From Lactiplantibacillus nangangensis (GTDB lineage: Bacteria > Bacillota > Bacilli > Lactobacillales > Lactobacillaceae), in contig NZ_BJDI01000008.1 of the NCBI RefSeq assembly GCF_005405065.1, forward strand, positions 1 to 64,000: a stretch of DNA of 64,000 bases. Reading direction: 5' to 3'. The notes under the pieces were generated by a model. The model ran no database searches. It was not told the DNA's origin and saw only the letters and a list, made by a program, of their open reading frames with translations. This document shows positions 1-12,325 of the stretch, one piece after another (positions within the stretch are counted from its first letter, which is position 1; each line of letters starts with the position of its first letter). Both the position numbers and the translations under genes were made by a program.

Positions 1-408
1 GAAAGTAAACCAATCGTGGATGAATTCTTCGATTGGCTCAATAAGACGCCCGTAATAGAAAAGTCGGGACTTGGTAAGGCTGTTGGATACGCCCTAGGGC
101 AACAAGCGTACTTGATGCATTTCTTGGATGATCCAAAAATTGAGTTAAGTAATAATACAGCCGAAAGGCATATCAAAATAGCAGTGATGGGACGTAAAAA
201 CTGGCTATTCAGCACTAGCCAAGCTGGTGCCCACGCCAATACTTTGTTTTTAAGCCTAATTGAAACTGCAAAAATGAATGGACTTAACCCTTCTAAATAT
301 ATCGAATATCTTCTCAATAAGATTCCTCAGTTACCAATGATCAATAATCAAGAGCAACTGAAGGCCTATTTGCCATGGACCGAACAGGTACAGACAAACT
401 GCATTTAA
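1..408 (+). CDS. IS66-family transposase, C-terminal part (cut by window edge)
   Basis: The frame is open from base 1, so the gene begins outside the window and only the last ~136 residues are present. The segment containing IELSNNTAERHIK and then GRKNWLFS matches the end of the catalytic domain of IS66-type DDE transposases, where the final acidic residue lies just before the NTAER motif (family knowledge). The last ~40 residues resemble the usual C-terminal extension of the family. The gene points toward the rbfA operon and ends at a hairpin. Whether the upstream part is intact cannot be seen. Confidence 0.85.
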   Translation, partial: ESKPIVDEFFDWLNKTPVIEKSGLGKAVGYALGQQAYLMHFLDDPKIELSNNTAERHIKIAVMGRKNWLFSTSQAGAHANTLFLSLIETAKMNGLNPSKYIEYLLNKIPQLPMINNQEQLKAYLPWTEQVQTNCI

Positions 409-414
409 TAAATC

Positions 415-458
415 AACGCCCCCTTTAGTCACAGAATACGTGACCAGAGGGGGCGTTT
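415..458 (+). terminator. Hairpin after the transposase gene
   Basis: An inverted repeat (AACGCCCCCT paired with AGGGGGCGTT, with inner GTCAC/GTGAC) follows the transposase stop by a few bases. The T-run on the plus strand is short, so it may be a weak terminator or part of the insertion-sequence end. Confidence 0.55.
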
Positions 459-505
459 CAATACGTCATCTTATTTACTGCTTACGACCTAACCGAAAAA
501 GGGCG

Positions 506-543
506 AAAAAAAAGACCGTTTCGAGCGAACCCGAAACGGTCTT
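506..543 (-). terminator. Rho-independent terminator of the rimP-rbfA operon
   Basis: Read on the minus strand, the stem AGACCGTTTCG/CGAAACGGTCT is followed by eight T residues. It lies about 20 bases past the rbfA stop and closes the operon. Confidence 0.9.
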
Positions 544-563
544 AATATAACCAAGCCTAATGA

Positions 564-917
564 TTAATCTTGGCGTTTTAAGTTGTTGATCAATTGATCG
601 ATACGACTCCCATATTGAACAGATGTATCCCGTTCAAAAGTAAGTTCAGGCGTCTTATAAATACTGAGACGTGAACCCAATTCACTACGAATCAACCCTT
701 TAGCTTTTTCAAGCCCTTTAGCTGTCTTCTCACCATCAGAAGCTTTATCTGATAGGATACTGTAGAAAATCGTGGCTTGTTGGAGATCCCCAGTTACCGT
801 CACACCGGTAATGGTTAATCCAGCAACCCGGGGATCACGCACCCGCTTCAAAAGAATATCATCGACTTCTTTTTGAATTTCTTGTTCAAGCCGACCAACC
901 CGATAATGTTGTGCCAT
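564..917 (-). CDS. rbfA: Ribosome-binding factor A
   Basis: RbfA is a small KH-fold protein that binds the 30S subunit and helps mature the 5' end of 16S rRNA; it matters most in the cold. The 117-residue product has the family opening AQHYRVGRLEQEI, the segment DPRVAGLTITGV, and a C-terminal SRIDQLINNL helix. ATG at 917 is chosen because AAGGAGG lies 8 bases upstream; the longer frame would start with a GTG inside that ribosome-binding site. It is the last gene of the rimP-nusA-ylxR-ylxQ-infB-rbfA operon. Confidence 0.95.
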   Translation of the reverse strand: MAQHYRVGRLEQEIQKEVDDILLKRVRDPRVAGLTITGVTVTGDLQQATIFYSILSDKASDGEKTAKGLEKAKGLIRSELGSRLSIYKTPELTFERDTSVQYGSRIDQLINNLKRQD

Positions 918-942
918 TGCGTGCACCTCCTTGAGGGATTGC

Positions 943-3618
943 TTATTCGATTGGAACTTCCTTCATGATATAGGCTTCAATAACATCGTTCACACGAATA
1001 TCATTGTAGTCTTCAATCCGAAGTCCTAATTCGAAGCCTTGTTTAACTTCTTTGACGTCATCCTTGAAACGACGTAAGCTAGCAAGCTTACCATCGTAGA
1101 TAACGACACTATCACGGATGACCCGGACACCAGAATCACGATGAATGACCCCGTCGGTAACCATCCCACCACCGATCGTCCCAACCTTAGAAACCTTATA
1201 GATTTCACGGATTTCGGCTTGACCAGTGACTTTTTCTTCATACTTAGGTTCGAGCATCCCTTTCATCGCGCTTTCGATTTCGTCGATCGCGTTGTAGATG
1301 ACTTGATGCAAACGAATATCAACATCGTCAGTGTCAGCTTGGGACTTCGCTTGTGGCGTTGGCCGCACGTTGAACCCGATAATGATGGCGTTACTTGCTT
1401 CCGCTAAAGCGACATCACTTTCGTTGATAGCCCCAACCGCTGTATGGATAATGTTAACCCGCACACCTTCGACTTCGATCTTCTTCAAACTACCTGCTAA
1501 GGCTTCAACGGAGCCTTGAACATCCGCCTTAATAATCACGTCAACTTCTTTGATTTCACCTTGCTTCATTGAATCAAACAAGTTATCCAAAGTGACATGG
1601 TTCGTTTGTTTCCGTTCATCCATCAAAGCTTGTTTAGCCCGTTCTTCACCGGCTTCACGAGCGGTCTTCTCATCATCAAAGACGACGAAACGATCCCCAG
1701 CTTCAGGCACATCACTTAAACCAGTGATTTCGATTGGGGTTGAAGGAATGGCTTCTTTGATTCGACGACCACTATCATTAGTCATCGTCCGAACACGCCC
1801 ATAGGTATTCCCAACAACGATTGGGTCCCCCACATGCATCGTCCCTTGTTGAACTAACAAGGTTGCGGTTGAGCCTTTCCCACGATCCAAACTAGCTTCC
1901 AAAACAGAACCAGCGGCGTTTTGATCAGGGTTAGCCTTCAATTCAAGCACTTCAGCTTGCAATAAGATCATGTCTAATAATTCATCCAAATTCTTACCGA
2001 ATTTAGCTGAAATTTCAACGAAGATCGTTTCGCCACCCCATGATTCAGGAATCAAACCGTATTCGGTCAATTGTTCCATCACATGGTTCGGATTAGCACC
2101 CGGCTTATCGATCTTGTTGACTGCGACAATAATTGGTACCTTGGCAGCCTTGGCATGGTTGATGGCTTCGATGGTTTGTGGCATCACGCCATCATCAGCA
2201 GCAACCACTAAGACTGTAATATCAGTAATGTCAGCACCACGGGCCCGCATTTCGGTAAAGGCCGCATGTCCTGGGGTATCCAAGAAGGTGATCGTCTTGC
2301 CATCATGCTTCACTTGGTAAGCACCGATTGCTTGAGTGATCCCACCAGCTTCACCAGCGGTAACGTGTGTATGCCGAAGTTTATCCAACAAGGTCGTCTT
2401 ACCATGGTCAACGTGTCCCATTACAGTGACCACTGGGGCCCGAGTAACGGCGTTTTCCATGTTCTGGTTTTCTTCATCAAAGAACTTGTCCAAGTCAGTC
2501 ACATCAACTTCGACCTTTTCTTCAGCGTTGATCCCATAATCAGCAGCTAAAACTTCAATCGTGTCTTTATCTAGGGATTGGTTTTGGTTGACCGCCACAC
2601 CTAACATAAATAACTTCTTGATAATTTCGGCTGGTTCACGGTGCAAAATCTTACCCAAATCTTGGGCATTCATGCCGACCGTGTAGACCAACGTTTCTGG
2701 TAACGGCTTATCCTTCCGAACTGAGACTGGCTTGTTACTTACTTGCCGAATCCGTTGATTCTTCCGGCTTTGCTTACGGTTGTTACGACGACGGTTATTA
2801 TTGTTTCCGCCACGATAACGGCCACCACCGCCGTTATTGTTATTTAAGCTGCCGCCAAAGCGACCGCTCCCGTTACGGCTACTGTTGTTACTGCCGGTGC
2901 TGCTATTACTGCTCCGGTTCGTTGAGTTGTTCGAACGGTTTTGTGAACTGTTAGACCGGTTTTGACCATTTGATGACCGGTTCTGACTGTTATTCGACCG
3001 ATTCTGGCTACTGTTAGAACGGTTAGCGCTGCTAGTCGTCCGGTTGCCATTACTATTTGGCCGAGAACTGTTGCCATTGCTAGTCCGGTTACTATTGTTG
3101 CTCCGGTTAGCTGATGAATTATTTGACCGATTCTGGCTACTGTTCCGGTTTTGGCTGCTAGATGAACGGTTGGCACTGTTCGTCCGCGTCCCGTTGCTAC
3201 TGTTATTCCGAGTACTGCTGTTTGACGACCGTGAAGTCGTTGAACGTGACCCCGCCTGGTTAGCACGGCTACCATTGCTACTACTGTTACTATTACGATT
3301 ATTTTGACTTTGATTATTATTATTTCGATTATTATTCAAAGAATCACCACTCTGTTGATGACGCGAGTTGGATTGCTGCTGATTAGCAGTTCGTGTCACA
3401 TTTTTAGCTTCCGACTTCGAAGCTGGACTGGTTTCCCCAGTCGTTTGAGATTTAGGATGGGGTGCCACGGGCGCGCCAGTTAACTGACGGGCTTCATTGT
3501 CACCGAGTGTCGACATATGATTTTTGACGGAGAATCCCAACTGTTGCGCTTGCGCGATCAACTGTTTACTTGGGACATGTAGCTCCTTCGCTAATTCATA
3601 AATTCGCTTTTTCCCCAT
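943..3618 (-). CDS. infB: Translation initiation factor IF-2
   Basis: IF-2 is the GTPase that brings fMet-tRNA to the 30S subunit and promotes subunit joining. The N-terminal IF2N module ([19 protein letters not shown]) is followed by a very long Asn/Ser/Arg-rich linker (about residues 80-290) and a basic patch (about 265-290). A second IF2N-like segment (about 310-365) leads to the G domain at about residue 395 (GHVDHGKTT, then DTPGHAAF and NKIDKP), domain II and the C-terminal tRNA-binding domain. At 891 residues it is a long-form IF-2. ATG at 3618 follows GGAGGGTGAAGAT. Internal starts giving shorter isoforms are known in other species but cannot be shown here. Confidence 0.97.
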   Translation of the reverse strand: MGKKRIYELAKELHVPSKQLIAQAQQLGFSVKNHMSTLGDNEARQLTGAPVAPHPKSQTTGETSPASKSEAKNVTRTANQQQSNSRHQQSGDSLNNNRNNNNQSQNNRNSNSSSNGSRANQAGSRSTTSRSSNSSTRNNSSNGTRTNSANRSSSSQNRNSSQNRSNNSSANRSNNSNRTSNGNSSRPNSNGNRTTSSANRSNSSQNRSNNSQNRSSNGQNRSNSSQNRSNNSTNRSSNSSTGSNNSSRNGSGRFGGSLNNNNGGGGRYRGGNNNNRRRNNRKQSRKNQRIRQVSNKPVSVRKDKPLPETLVYTVGMNAQDLGKILHREPAEIIKKLFMLGVAVNQNQSLDKDTIEVLAADYGINAEEKVEVDVTDLDKFFDEENQNMENAVTRAPVVTVMGHVDHGKTTLLDKLRHTHVTAGEAGGITQAIGAYQVKHDGKTITFLDTPGHAAFTEMRARGADITDITVLVVAADDGVMPQTIEAINHAKAAKVPIIVAVNKIDKPGANPNHVMEQLTEYGLIPESWGGETIFVEISAKFGKNLDELLDMILLQAEVLELKANPDQNAAGSVLEASLDRGKGSTATLLVQQGTMHVGDPIVVGNTYGRVRTMTNDSGRRIKEAIPSTPIEITGLSDVPEAGDRFVVFDDEKTAREAGEERAKQALMDERKQTNHVTLDNLFDSMKQGEIKEVDVIIKADVQGSVEALAGSLKKIEVEGVRVNIIHTAVGAINESDVALAEASNAIIIGFNVRPTPQAKSQADTDDVDIRLHQVIYNAIDEIESAMKGMLEPKYEEKVTGQAEIREIYKVSKVGTIGGGMVTDGVIHRDSGVRVIRDSVVIYDGKLASLRRFKDDVKEVKQGFELGLRIEDYNDIRVNDVIEAYIMKEVPIE
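2750..3380 (-). repeat. Degenerate tandem repeats coding the IF-2 Asn/Ser/Arg linker
   Basis: Within infB, short units coding variants of SSQNRSNNS recur many times, in DNA such as repeated gaccggttctgactgtt-type blocks. The predicted product is disordered and positively charged. Such tracts commonly change length between strains by slippage. Open frames seen here on the other strand are by-products of the repeat. Confidence 0.8.
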
Positions 3619-3631
3619 ATCTTCACCCTCC

Positions 3632-3937
3632 TTACTTTGTCATGATCGACACCATTTTCTTGGCAAAACCGGCGTCGGTAATGGCAATCACAGTTCGTGG
3701 TTTACCATTTGCCGCCGTTAGTTCGGCACGCGTTAAAGTATCGATCACTGGTACATCATAAGATTGGGCCTTATCATGAAATTTTTTGGCTGTCGAGGGA
3801 CCAGCATCACTCGCGATAAAAACGAGCTTCGCTGATTGATTACGAATTGCCGTCAACGTTAAATTTTCACCGGCAATCTGTTGTTTGGCACGCCGTGAAA
3901 GGCCCAGTAAGTTTAAACAAGCTTGTTTAGGCGTCAT
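3632..3937 (-). CDS. ylxQ: YlxQ, L7Ae-family RNA-binding protein
   Basis: The 101-residue product belongs to the L7Ae/L30e fold, which binds kink-turn RNAs; YlxQ is the version carried in the nusA-infB operon of Firmicutes, and its target is not settled. Family features visible are [19 protein letters not shown] at the N-terminus and [16 protein letters not shown] in the centre. The start is set at ATG 3937, giving [10 protein letters not shown]; it overlaps the end of ylxR, which indicates translational coupling. The longer frame starting at 3973 would read deep into ylxR without a ribosome-binding site. Confidence 0.88.
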   Translation of the reverse strand: MTPKQACLNLLGLSRRAKQQIAGENLTLTAIRNQSAKLVFIASDAGPSTAKKFHDKAQSYDVPVIDTLTRAELTAANGKPRTVIAITDAGFAKKMVSIMTK

Positions 3938-4226
3938 CACCGAATAATTCCTTTCGGGCTTGTTGGTGATCAACGTAAGCCACTAAGTCATCGTAGAAAG
4001 CCGCATCAACCTTGACACCAAAGGCTTTATCAAAAGTCTTTTGCGCCTTAGCTTGTTCAGCCACCGCAACGTCTAAGGCAATGTAAGCCCCGCGACCTGG
4101 CTTTTTGCCAGTTGGGTCAACGGAAACTTCATCTTGCTTGTTTTTGACTACACGTACGAGTTCTTTCTTGGGATGCATTTCACCCGTTACAATATCTTTA
4201 CGTAACGGCACTTTTCTTTTTTTCAA
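3927..4226 (-). CDS. ylxR: YlxR (DUF448) RNA-binding protein
   Basis: This 99-residue protein has the DUF448 pattern, including VDPTGKKPGRGAYI, where the GRGAY motif is the family hallmark. The Bacillus subtilis homologue (RnpM) binds and modulates RNase P RNA; the same role here is inferred by homology. The start appears to be TTG at 4226, since GGAGG lies 8 bases upstream and no ATG is in position. It lies between nusA and ylxQ in the canonical operon order. Confidence 0.9.
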   Translation of the reverse strand: MKKRKVPLRKDIVTGEMHPKKELVRVVKNKQDEVSVDPTGKKPGRGAYIALDVAVAEQAKAQKTFDKAFGVKVDAAFYDDLVAYVDHQQARKELFGDDA

Positions 4227-4244
4227 CTCCCAGACCTCCTCTAG

Positions 4245-5480
4245 TTACTCAGCATCACTCGCTGATGCTTCACTATCATCGGCTGATGCGACGGGCGTAT
4301 CAGTCGAAGCTTCGTCATCAATGGTTGATGTTGGTTCAGCGGCAACAGCACTATCTTCGTTTTGATCGGCCGTTGCATCCTCAGTTTCAGTCTCAGTAGC
4401 CGTTTCAGCCGCTGCAACATCCGTGGGGTTCTCATCCATTATATCAGATGCTTCAGTTTCTGATTTAATATCAATCTTAAATCCAGTTAATTTTGCAGCT
4501 AAACGGGCATTTTGACCACGTTTACCGATGGCCAATGACAATTGGTAATCAGGAACCACAACGGTACAGCCACGTTCATTTTCAGGATCAAAAATCACAT
4601 CTAAGACTTCAGCTGGGTTCAAAGCGTTCGCAATGAAGACGGCCGTATCATCGGTCCATTCAACGATATCCATGTTTTCACCATGTAATTCGTTGACGAT
4701 GGTTTGCACCCGTTGGCCTTTAGGTCCCACACAGGTCCCGACTGGGTCAACGTTTGGATTGTTTGACCGCACCGCTACCTTGGCCCGATCGCCCGCTTCA
4801 CGCGCAATTGAGACAATTTCAACGATGCCGTCAAAAATTTCAGGAACTTCTTGTTCAAACAACCGTTTCAACAAATCAGGCGCAGTCCGAGAAACAAAAA
4901 CTTGGGGACCCTTGGTGGCATTCTCAACCTTTGAAACATAGACTTTGATTTTATCATGGATCCGATAAGTTTCACCAGGCAATTGATCTGAACGACCCAT
5001 CACGGCTTCAACTTTACCTAAGCTCACGTAGACAAAACGGTTATCTTGACGTTCAACTTCACCAGTCACGATTTCATTTTCGTATTGGCTGTATTCGTCA
5101 AAAATAATCCCACGTTCTGCTTCACGGACCCGTTGCATAATGACTTGTTTAGCGGTTTGAGCAGCAATCCGACCAAAGTTTTTAGGTGTCACTTCGAACC
5201 GGATATCATCGCCAACTTCATAGGCCCGGTTAATGGCTAAAGCGTCTTGTAAGCTAACTTCTAGCCGTGAATCAAAGACATCTTCAACGACTTCTTTAAC
5301 GGCATAAACATGAATATTACCCTTAACTTGGTCAAAGTCAACTTCCACGTTTTGGGCTTGGCCGTAATTACGCTTATAAGCAGAAACTAACGCTGCTTCC
5401 AAGGCATCGATCACAACTTCTTTTTTGATGCCTTTTTCTGATTCAAGGGTGTCTAACGCCCCTAATAATTCCTTACTCAT
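4245..5480 (-). CDS. nusA: Transcription termination/antitermination factor NusA
   Basis: NusA binds RNA polymerase and nascent RNA and controls pausing and termination. The N-terminal polymerase-binding domain is followed by an S1 domain (about residues 135-200) and two KH domains. VDPVGTCVGPKGQRVQ marks KH1 and LAIGKRGQNARLAAKLT marks KH2. The protein ends with an acidic Ala/Thr/Asp/Glu-rich tail of about 60 residues that is not part of the core family. ATG at 5480 follows AAGGAG. Gene order rimP-nusA-ylxR is conserved in Firmicutes. Confidence 0.97.
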   Translation of the reverse strand: MSKELLGALDTLESEKGIKKEVVIDALEAALVSAYKRNYGQAQNVEVDFDQVKGNIHVYAVKEVVEDVFDSRLEVSLQDALAINRAYEVGDDIRFEVTPKNFGRIAAQTAKQVIMQRVREAERGIIFDEYSQYENEIVTGEVERQDNRFVYVSLGKVEAVMGRSDQLPGETYRIHDKIKVYVSKVENATKGPQVFVSRTAPDLLKRLFEQEVPEIFDGIVEIVSIAREAGDRAKVAVRSNNPNVDPVGTCVGPKGQRVQTIVNELHGENMDIVEWTDDTAVFIANALNPAEVLDVIFDPENERGCTVVVPDYQLSLAIGKRGQNARLAAKLTGFKIDIKSETEASDIMDENPTDVAAAETATETETEDATADQNEDSAVAAEPTSTIDDEASTDTPVASADDSEASASDAE

Positions 5481-5499
5481 GTGTAAACTCCTTTGCTAA

Positions 5500-5976
5500 C
5501 TAAAACTTCACTGCCAACCGTGCTTGTGAAATCTGTTCACGGTCGATCGTCACGGTCTTGTGCCGCGTTTTATCTAAGTAATTAATTGTTAAAGTCTCGG
5601 GGGTCACAGCGGCAAGGTCCCCTTCGAAAACTTTTTTACCATCAACTTTTTGATATAGCCCAACATGGACATACTTGCCAATCGCTTGCTGATAATCAGC
5701 CTCTTTTTTAAGGGGCCGTTCAGCACCGGGCGAAGAAACTTCCAAAAAATAGGCTTGTGGAATTGGATCAGGATCCATTCCATCTAATTTTTCACTTAAT
5801 TCATCGCTGACCATGGCACATTCTTCAATATTAATGCCCCCTGGCTTGTCGATATAGAGTCGTAAATACCAACTCTGACCCTCACGCACAAATTCAACAT
5901 CAACCAATTCAAACTGGTGGGCCGCCACAATGGCTTGTGCCAACGGCTGAATAGTCTCAACAACATTATTGCTCAC
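5500..5976 (-). CDS. rimP: Ribosome maturation factor RimP
   Basis: RimP assists 30S subunit assembly. The product is 158 residues when started at GTG 5976, which has AGGAGG 7 bases upstream; the longer frame adds 15 hydrophobic residues that are not in the family. Conserved features include [23 protein letters not shown] and the [14 protein letters not shown] segment linking the two domains. It opens the operon just downstream of the polC terminator. Confidence 0.94.
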   Translation of the reverse strand: MSNNVVETIQPLAQAIVAAHQFELVDVEFVREGQSWYLRLYIDKPGGINIEECAMVSDELSEKLDGMDPDPIPQAYFLEVSSPGAERPLKKEADYQQAIGKYVHVGLYQKVDGKKVFEGDLAAVTPETLTINYLDKTRHKTVTIDREQISQARLAVKF

Positions 5977-6004
5977 GTTTGCGCCTCCTATCCAGATTAG
6001 TCCA

Positions 6005-6033
6005 ATAAAAAGAGTGAGCATCGCTGCTCACTC
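6005..6033 (-). terminator. Terminator between polC and rimP
   Basis: On the minus strand GAGTGAGCA-GCGA-TGCTCACTC is followed by TTTTTATT. It ends the polC transcript just before the rimP start, so the rimP operon needs its own promoter or read-through. Confidence 0.85.
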
Positions 6034-6112
6034 GTTAACGAGTTTTAAATTACACTCATATATTATCATAAACGGTCACAATCCGCAACTCGACGCGACT
6101 TGGCCCCTTTTT

Positions 6113-9100
6113 TTAAAAGAGTGAAAGTTGGTTTTCGTCAGGTAAGCCTTCCAAAACCCCGTTGGTCGTCATAAAGTCGATCAACGTCTTCGAGACCTTC
6201 CCACGTTTCGATAAGTCTTCCTTTGACAAGAACGGCTTGTCGGCCCGTGCCGCCACGATCTGTTTAGCCACGTTGAGTCCCAAACCAGGGATTGCTCGGA
6301 ATGGCGCGATCAACGTTTTACCATCGATCAACCAATCCGCCGCGTCTGATTTATCCAAGTCGACCATTGAGAAATTGAAGCCGCGTTCCAACATTTCGTT
6401 GGCGAGTTCCAAGACCGTCAATAAGTTCTTTTCCTTAGTCGACGCATCCATCCCTTTGTCGGTGATGGCCTTCATTGAGGCTTTAACGGCTTCTTTACCA
6501 TGTGCCATCGCCACTAAGTCAAAGTCATCAGCCCGCACTGAGAAGTACGCCGTGTAATAGATCATTGGGAAATAAACTTTAAAGTAAGCCACTCGCAACG
6601 CCATCAAAATATAAGCCGCCGCATGGGCTCGTGGAAACATGTACTTAATCTTAAGGCAAGATTCAATGTACCAATCTGGCACGTTTGAATCTTTCATCGC
6701 TTGTTGCCAGTCATCCGGAATCCCACGGCCTTTACGAACATGTTCCATAATCTGGAAAGACATGTCCGATTCCATACCGTAGTGAATCAAGTCGGTCATG
6801 ATGTTATCCCGACAACCAATAACTTCCGCCAAGGTAACCGTCCCGTCCTTGATCAACTCTTCGGCATTTCCTAACCACACGTCCGTCCCATGAGAAAGGC
6901 CAGAAATTTGAAGTAATTCGTTAAAGGTTGACGGATGCGTTTCCTCTAGCATTCCACGGACAAACCGCGTCCCAAATTCAGGAATCCCAAGGGTCCCCGT
7001 TTTCGAAAAGATTTGATCTTCCGTGACGCCTAAGACTTCCGGACTAGAGAAGATCTTCATGACATTAGGATCGACCGGCGGAATGCTTTCTGGTTTGATC
7101 CCGGACAAGTCTTGTAACATCCGAATCATCGTCGGATCATCATGTCCCAGAATATCGATTTTTAAAATATTATCATGGATCGAATGGAAATCAAAATGAG
7201 TCGTTTGCCAAGCGGCAGTCTGATCATCAGCTGGATATTGGACTGGTGTAAAGTCATAAATGTCCATATAGTCTGGCACAACAATGATTCCGGCCGGATG
7301 TTGTCCAGTTGAACGCTTAACCCCGGTGATTCCCTTAGCGAGCCGGTCAATTTCGGCTGTTCGCAACGTCTGATTGGTATCACGCTCGTAAGCTTTCGCG
7401 TAACCGTAACCCGTTTTATCAGCAACCGTCCCAATCGTCCCGGCCCGGTAGACGTTCTTCTCACCGAACAAGACTTTCGTATAATTATGCGCGATTGGCT
7501 GGTAATCGCCAGAGAAGTTCAAATCAATATCGGGCACTTTATTCCCATAAAAGCCCAAGAAAGTTTCGAACGGAATGTTGTGGCCGTCACGAACCATGTT
7601 GGTCCCACATTTAGGGCAATCCTTCGGTGGTAAATCATAGCCAGAACCGTATTCATTATTCGTATAAAAATGTGAATACTGGCAATTTGGACAACGGTAA
7701 TGCGGTGGCATTGGATTAACTTCCGTGATCCCAGACAGTGTCGCCACCAAGCTCGAACCAACGGAACCCCGTGACCCAACCAAGTAACCATCTTTGTTAC
7801 TCTTGAAAACCAGTCGTTGCGCAATCAAATAAATCACGGAGAACCCATTCCCAATAATACTCTTTAGCTCTTTGTCGACCCGTTTCTGCACGATCTCCGG
7901 TAACGGATCGCCATACCAGGCATGTGCCCGGTCCATCGTCAATTGCTTGATTTCGGCTTCGGCACCCGCCATCCGTGGTGTATACAGTTTATCTTTCACT
8001 GGTCGAACAACTTCAAAACTATCCGCAATTTGCCGTGGCGTGTCTACGACGATCTCGTGAGCAACATCATCACCTAAAAAGCTAAAGGCTTGCAACATTT
8101 CATCGGTCGTCCGGAAATGAACATCGGGTCGTTCAGTCCGGTTCAGCGGATTGGCCCCACCTTGTGAATGAATCAAAATTTTCCGGTAGATCTTATCCTC
8201 GGGATTCAAATAGTGCACATCACCGGTGGCAGCCACTGGAATATTTAGTTCATGACCCAAATTGACCATGTTTTTAATGATATCTTCCAGATGGTCATTG
8301 TCCGCAATTAACCCACTTTCAATCAAGGGGGCATAAGCTGCTTTAGGTTGCACTTCCAAGAAGTCGTAATATTTCGCCTTTTCACGGGCTTCCGCTTGCC
8401 CTTTTTGCATCATCGAGGTAAAGACTTCCCCCCGTGAACAAGCTGAACCAACAATAATCCCATCACGATATTTGTTTAAAATACTGCGGGGCACTCGTGG
8501 CACCCGGTAGTAGTAATCCACGTTTGACATCGAAATAATTCGGAATAAGTTTTTCAAGCCAGCTTGCGTTTGGGCATATAGGGTCGCATGGAATGGCCGG
8601 GCCCGTCGATAAGCAGCATTTTCGTTCATATGATCGTTTAATTGATCGTGGAATTGGACACCGTAGCGTTCTTCCGCGTCTTTTAAGAAAATATGATTCA
8701 AATGGCCCGTCGATTCCGCATCATAAATGGCCCGGTGATGATGTTCCAAGTTAACGCCAAATTTTTTCGCTAAGGTGTTCAAAGTGAACCGTTTAAGTTC
8801 GGGATACAACCAGTGCGCCAATGTTAAGGTATCGATAATCGGATTCTCAATCTGTCCCATGTTGTGACGGGCGTATCCAGTATTCATGAAGCCCATATCG
8901 AAAGTGACATTATGACCGACCACGATTGCATCATCACAAAAGTCGCGGAAAAGTTTAAAAACTTCTTCCTCAGATTTGGACCCTCGAACCATGTCATCGG
9001 TAATACTCGTCAAGTTCGTCGTCGTTTCAGATAAATGGAACCCGGGATCAATGAACTCTTCAAATTGTGCCACCACGTTGCCTTTAACCATTTTGACGGC

Positions 9101-10429
9101 CGACAGTTCGATGACCTTATCATAGATCGCTGACAGCCCTGTCGTTTCAGTATCAAAAATCACATAAGTGGCTTCTTTTAGGTCAACATGTGCATCATTG
9201 AAAGCAATTGGTTCACCATCATCGACCATGTTCGCTTCAACGCCATATAAAACTTTGATTTTATTTTTCTGACCAGCCGCGAAAGCTTCAGGGAAGGCCT
9301 GCGCACCCGAATGATCGGTGATCGCAATTGCCGGCTGACCCCATTTAGCTGCTTGCGCAACAAAATCAGACACACTATTAGTCGCATCCATCGTACTCAT
9401 ATTGGAATGTAAGTGTAATTCGACCCGTTTTTCATCCGTAGGGGCTTTATCCTGCCGCGATGCGTGCGAAATCTCATTGATATCATAAGCATTGATCGTT
9501 AAATCACGCATGAAGCTATCTTCTTGGACTGACCCACGCGCACGTACCCACATGCCTTGCTTGAGCGCCGCAAACTGGGCTTCATCATCACTGTTCCGTG
9601 AGAACTTTTTGATGACCATTGACGAACTATAATCGGTCACTTTCAAGATCAATAATTGCCGTTGAGAACGTAACGTCCGAACTTCCATATCGAACACATA
9701 GCCTTCAACCACGACCGAGCGTTCCTCTTCCGTAATCTGCACCATCTGCTTGGCAGGCTCTTGCGGATTGATCTGCTTCCCAAGTTGGACTGGACCATCG
9801 ATTGGGGCCGGTGAATCCGCTTGTTGGGCACGCTTTTCGTTAGCCTTTTTAATGGCGGCTTCCGCTTTTTGTGCTAAAGCTTGATCCGACTTCGCTTTTT
9901 GCGCGTGGAAGGCCTTGATTTTTTCTTGTGACGCCGTCTCATCGATCAGCGTGTGCACAGAAAATTTAGGAAAACCTAATTGGCGATAGGTCGCTTCAAT
10001 TGGTCCCAGTGCTTGATTCGTCAAAAAGTTTTGAATCACTTCATTTTCGGCAAGCAAGATCACCCGGCCATCTTCATAAGATGGTACGTTGCTGTTGCAA
10101 AGTGATTGAACTAATGGCGACGAGATACCACTGTGTTGTACGATCCATTCCCAATAGTCAGCTAAAGCGCGCGGCTCGACTTCGGTATCATCAGTGGTCA
10201 AGGCTAACTCAATCCCGGCAACCTCATGAAACGCCAGTTGTAACTTATTTTGAAAAGTCATAAAAGTTGAAAATGGTAAGACATGTTGAAAATGGAGATG
10301 AAACTCCCAAACTTTTGAGGCTTGATGAACGGTCAGCTTTTCGATGGCAGCACCCTGAAACGGGTCCCCCATCGGCATCTCAATTTGTTCGAGCAATTTC
10401 TCAAACATTTCTTGCTGATTTAAGCTCAC
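6113..10429 (-). CDS. polC: DNA polymerase III alpha subunit, PolC type
   Basis: PolC is the main replicative polymerase of low-GC Gram-positives. Domains in order: N-terminal region, OB-fold (about 230-330), PHP domain beginning with ELHLHSNMS (about 336), a 3'-5' proofreading exonuclease inserted into the PHP domain ([10 protein letters not shown] at about 421), then the polymerase core with the catalytic-Asp segment [12 protein letters not shown] (about 965), and helix-hairpin-helix elements near the end. The length of 1438 residues is typical. The start is GTG at 10429, preceded by AAAGGAGGAGC. It lies between hairpin terminators and is probably transcribed alone. Confidence 0.97.
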   Translation of the reverse strand: MSLNQQEMFEKLLEQIEMPMGDPFQGAAIEKLTVHQASKVWEFHLHFQHVLPFSTFMTFQNKLQLAFHEVAGIELALTTDDTEVEPRALADYWEWIVQHSGISSPLVQSLCNSNVPSYEDGRVILLAENEVIQNFLTNQALGPIEATYRQLGFPKFSVHTLIDETASQEKIKAFHAQKAKSDQALAQKAEAAIKKANEKRAQQADSPAPIDGPVQLGKQINPQEPAKQMVQITEEERSVVVEGYVFDMEVRTLRSQRQLLILKVTDYSSSMVIKKFSRNSDDEAQFAALKQGMWVRARGSVQEDSFMRDLTINAYDINEISHASRQDKAPTDEKRVELHLHSNMSTMDATNSVSDFVAQAAKWGQPAIAITDHSGAQAFPEAFAAGQKNKIKVLYGVEANMVDDGEPIAFNDAHVDLKEATYVIFDTETTGLSAIYDKVIELSAVKMVKGNVVAQFEEFIDPGFHLSETTTNLTSITDDMVRGSKSEEEVFKLFRDFCDDAIVVGHNVTFDMGFMNTGYARHNMGQIENPIIDTLTLAHWLYPELKRFTLNTLAKKFGVNLEHHHRAIYDAESTGHLNHIFLKDAEERYGVQFHDQLNDHMNENAAYRRARPFHATLYAQTQAGLKNLFRIISMSNVDYYYRVPRVPRSILNKYRDGIIVGSACSRGEVFTSMMQKGQAEAREKAKYYDFLEVQPKAAYAPLIESGLIADNDHLEDIIKNMVNLGHELNIPVAATGDVHYLNPEDKIYRKILIHSQGGANPLNRTERPDVHFRTTDEMLQAFSFLGDDVAHEIVVDTPRQIADSFEVVRPVKDKLYTPRMAGAEAEIKQLTMDRAHAWYGDPLPEIVQKRVDKELKSIIGNGFSVIYLIAQRLVFKSNKDGYLVGSRGSVGSSLVATLSGITEVNPMPPHYRCPNCQYSHFYTNNEYGSGYDLPPKDCPKCGTNMVRDGHNIPFETFLGFYGNKVPDIDLNFSGDYQPIAHNYTKVLFGEKNVYRAGTIGTVADKTGYGYAKAYERDTNQTLRTAEIDRLAKGITGVKRSTGQHPAGIIVVPDYMDIYDFTPVQYPADDQTAAWQTTHFDFHSIHDNILKIDILGHDDPTMIRMLQDLSGIKPESIPPVDPNVMKIFSSPEVLGVTEDQIFSKTGTLGIPEFGTRFVRGMLEETHPSTFNELLQISGLSHGTDVWLGNAEELIKDGTVTLAEVIGCRDNIMTDLIHYGMESDMSFQIMEHVRKGRGIPDDWQQAMKDSNVPDWYIESCLKIKYMFPRAHAAAYILMALRVAYFKVYFPMIYYTAYFSVRADDFDLVAMAHGKEAVKASMKAITDKGMDASTKEKNLLTVLELANEMLERGFNFSMVDLDKSDAADWLIDGKTLIAPFRAIPGLGLNVAKQIVAARADKPFLSKEDLSKRGKVSKTLIDFMTTNGVLEGLPDENQLSLF

Positions 10430-10473
10430 GCTTGCTCCTCCTTTGTAGACTAAAAAGTCCTATCTAACTAAAA

Positions 10474-10507
10474 TCACCTAGTTTCTAGGCTGCCGAAACT
10501 AGGTGAC
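10474..10507 (-). terminator. Terminator between proS and polC
   Basis: An 11-bp perfect stem (CACCTAGTTTC/GAAACTAGGTG) with a 9-10 base loop is followed on the minus strand by ATTTTAG. The T-run is modest. Confidence 0.7.
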
Positions 10508-10574
10508 TTTCTGCGACACAATGAGTTAAGTGTACGCATTTTTTAATTAACTTGCAACGTTCAAGTCGCGTTGT

Positions 10575-12284
<1,710 letters not shown>

Positions 12285-12325
12285 CTAAAAATCTTCTCCT
12301 TAATTGTTCCAATTTAATCTGACGT

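Noticed and set aside
2844-3307. Open frames on both strands inside infB (143 and 87 residues)
   Set aside because: They come from the low-complexity repeat coding the Asn/Ser/Arg linker; composition is distorted and no ribosome-binding site precedes them.
2940-3320. CRISPR-like regular repeats in infB
   Set aside because: Units vary in length and sequence, stay in frame and code a disordered linker; there are no spacers of constant length.
10474-10507. Riboswitch or T-box before polC
   Set aside because: Only a simple hairpin is present; there is no T-box word or conserved ligand-binding core.
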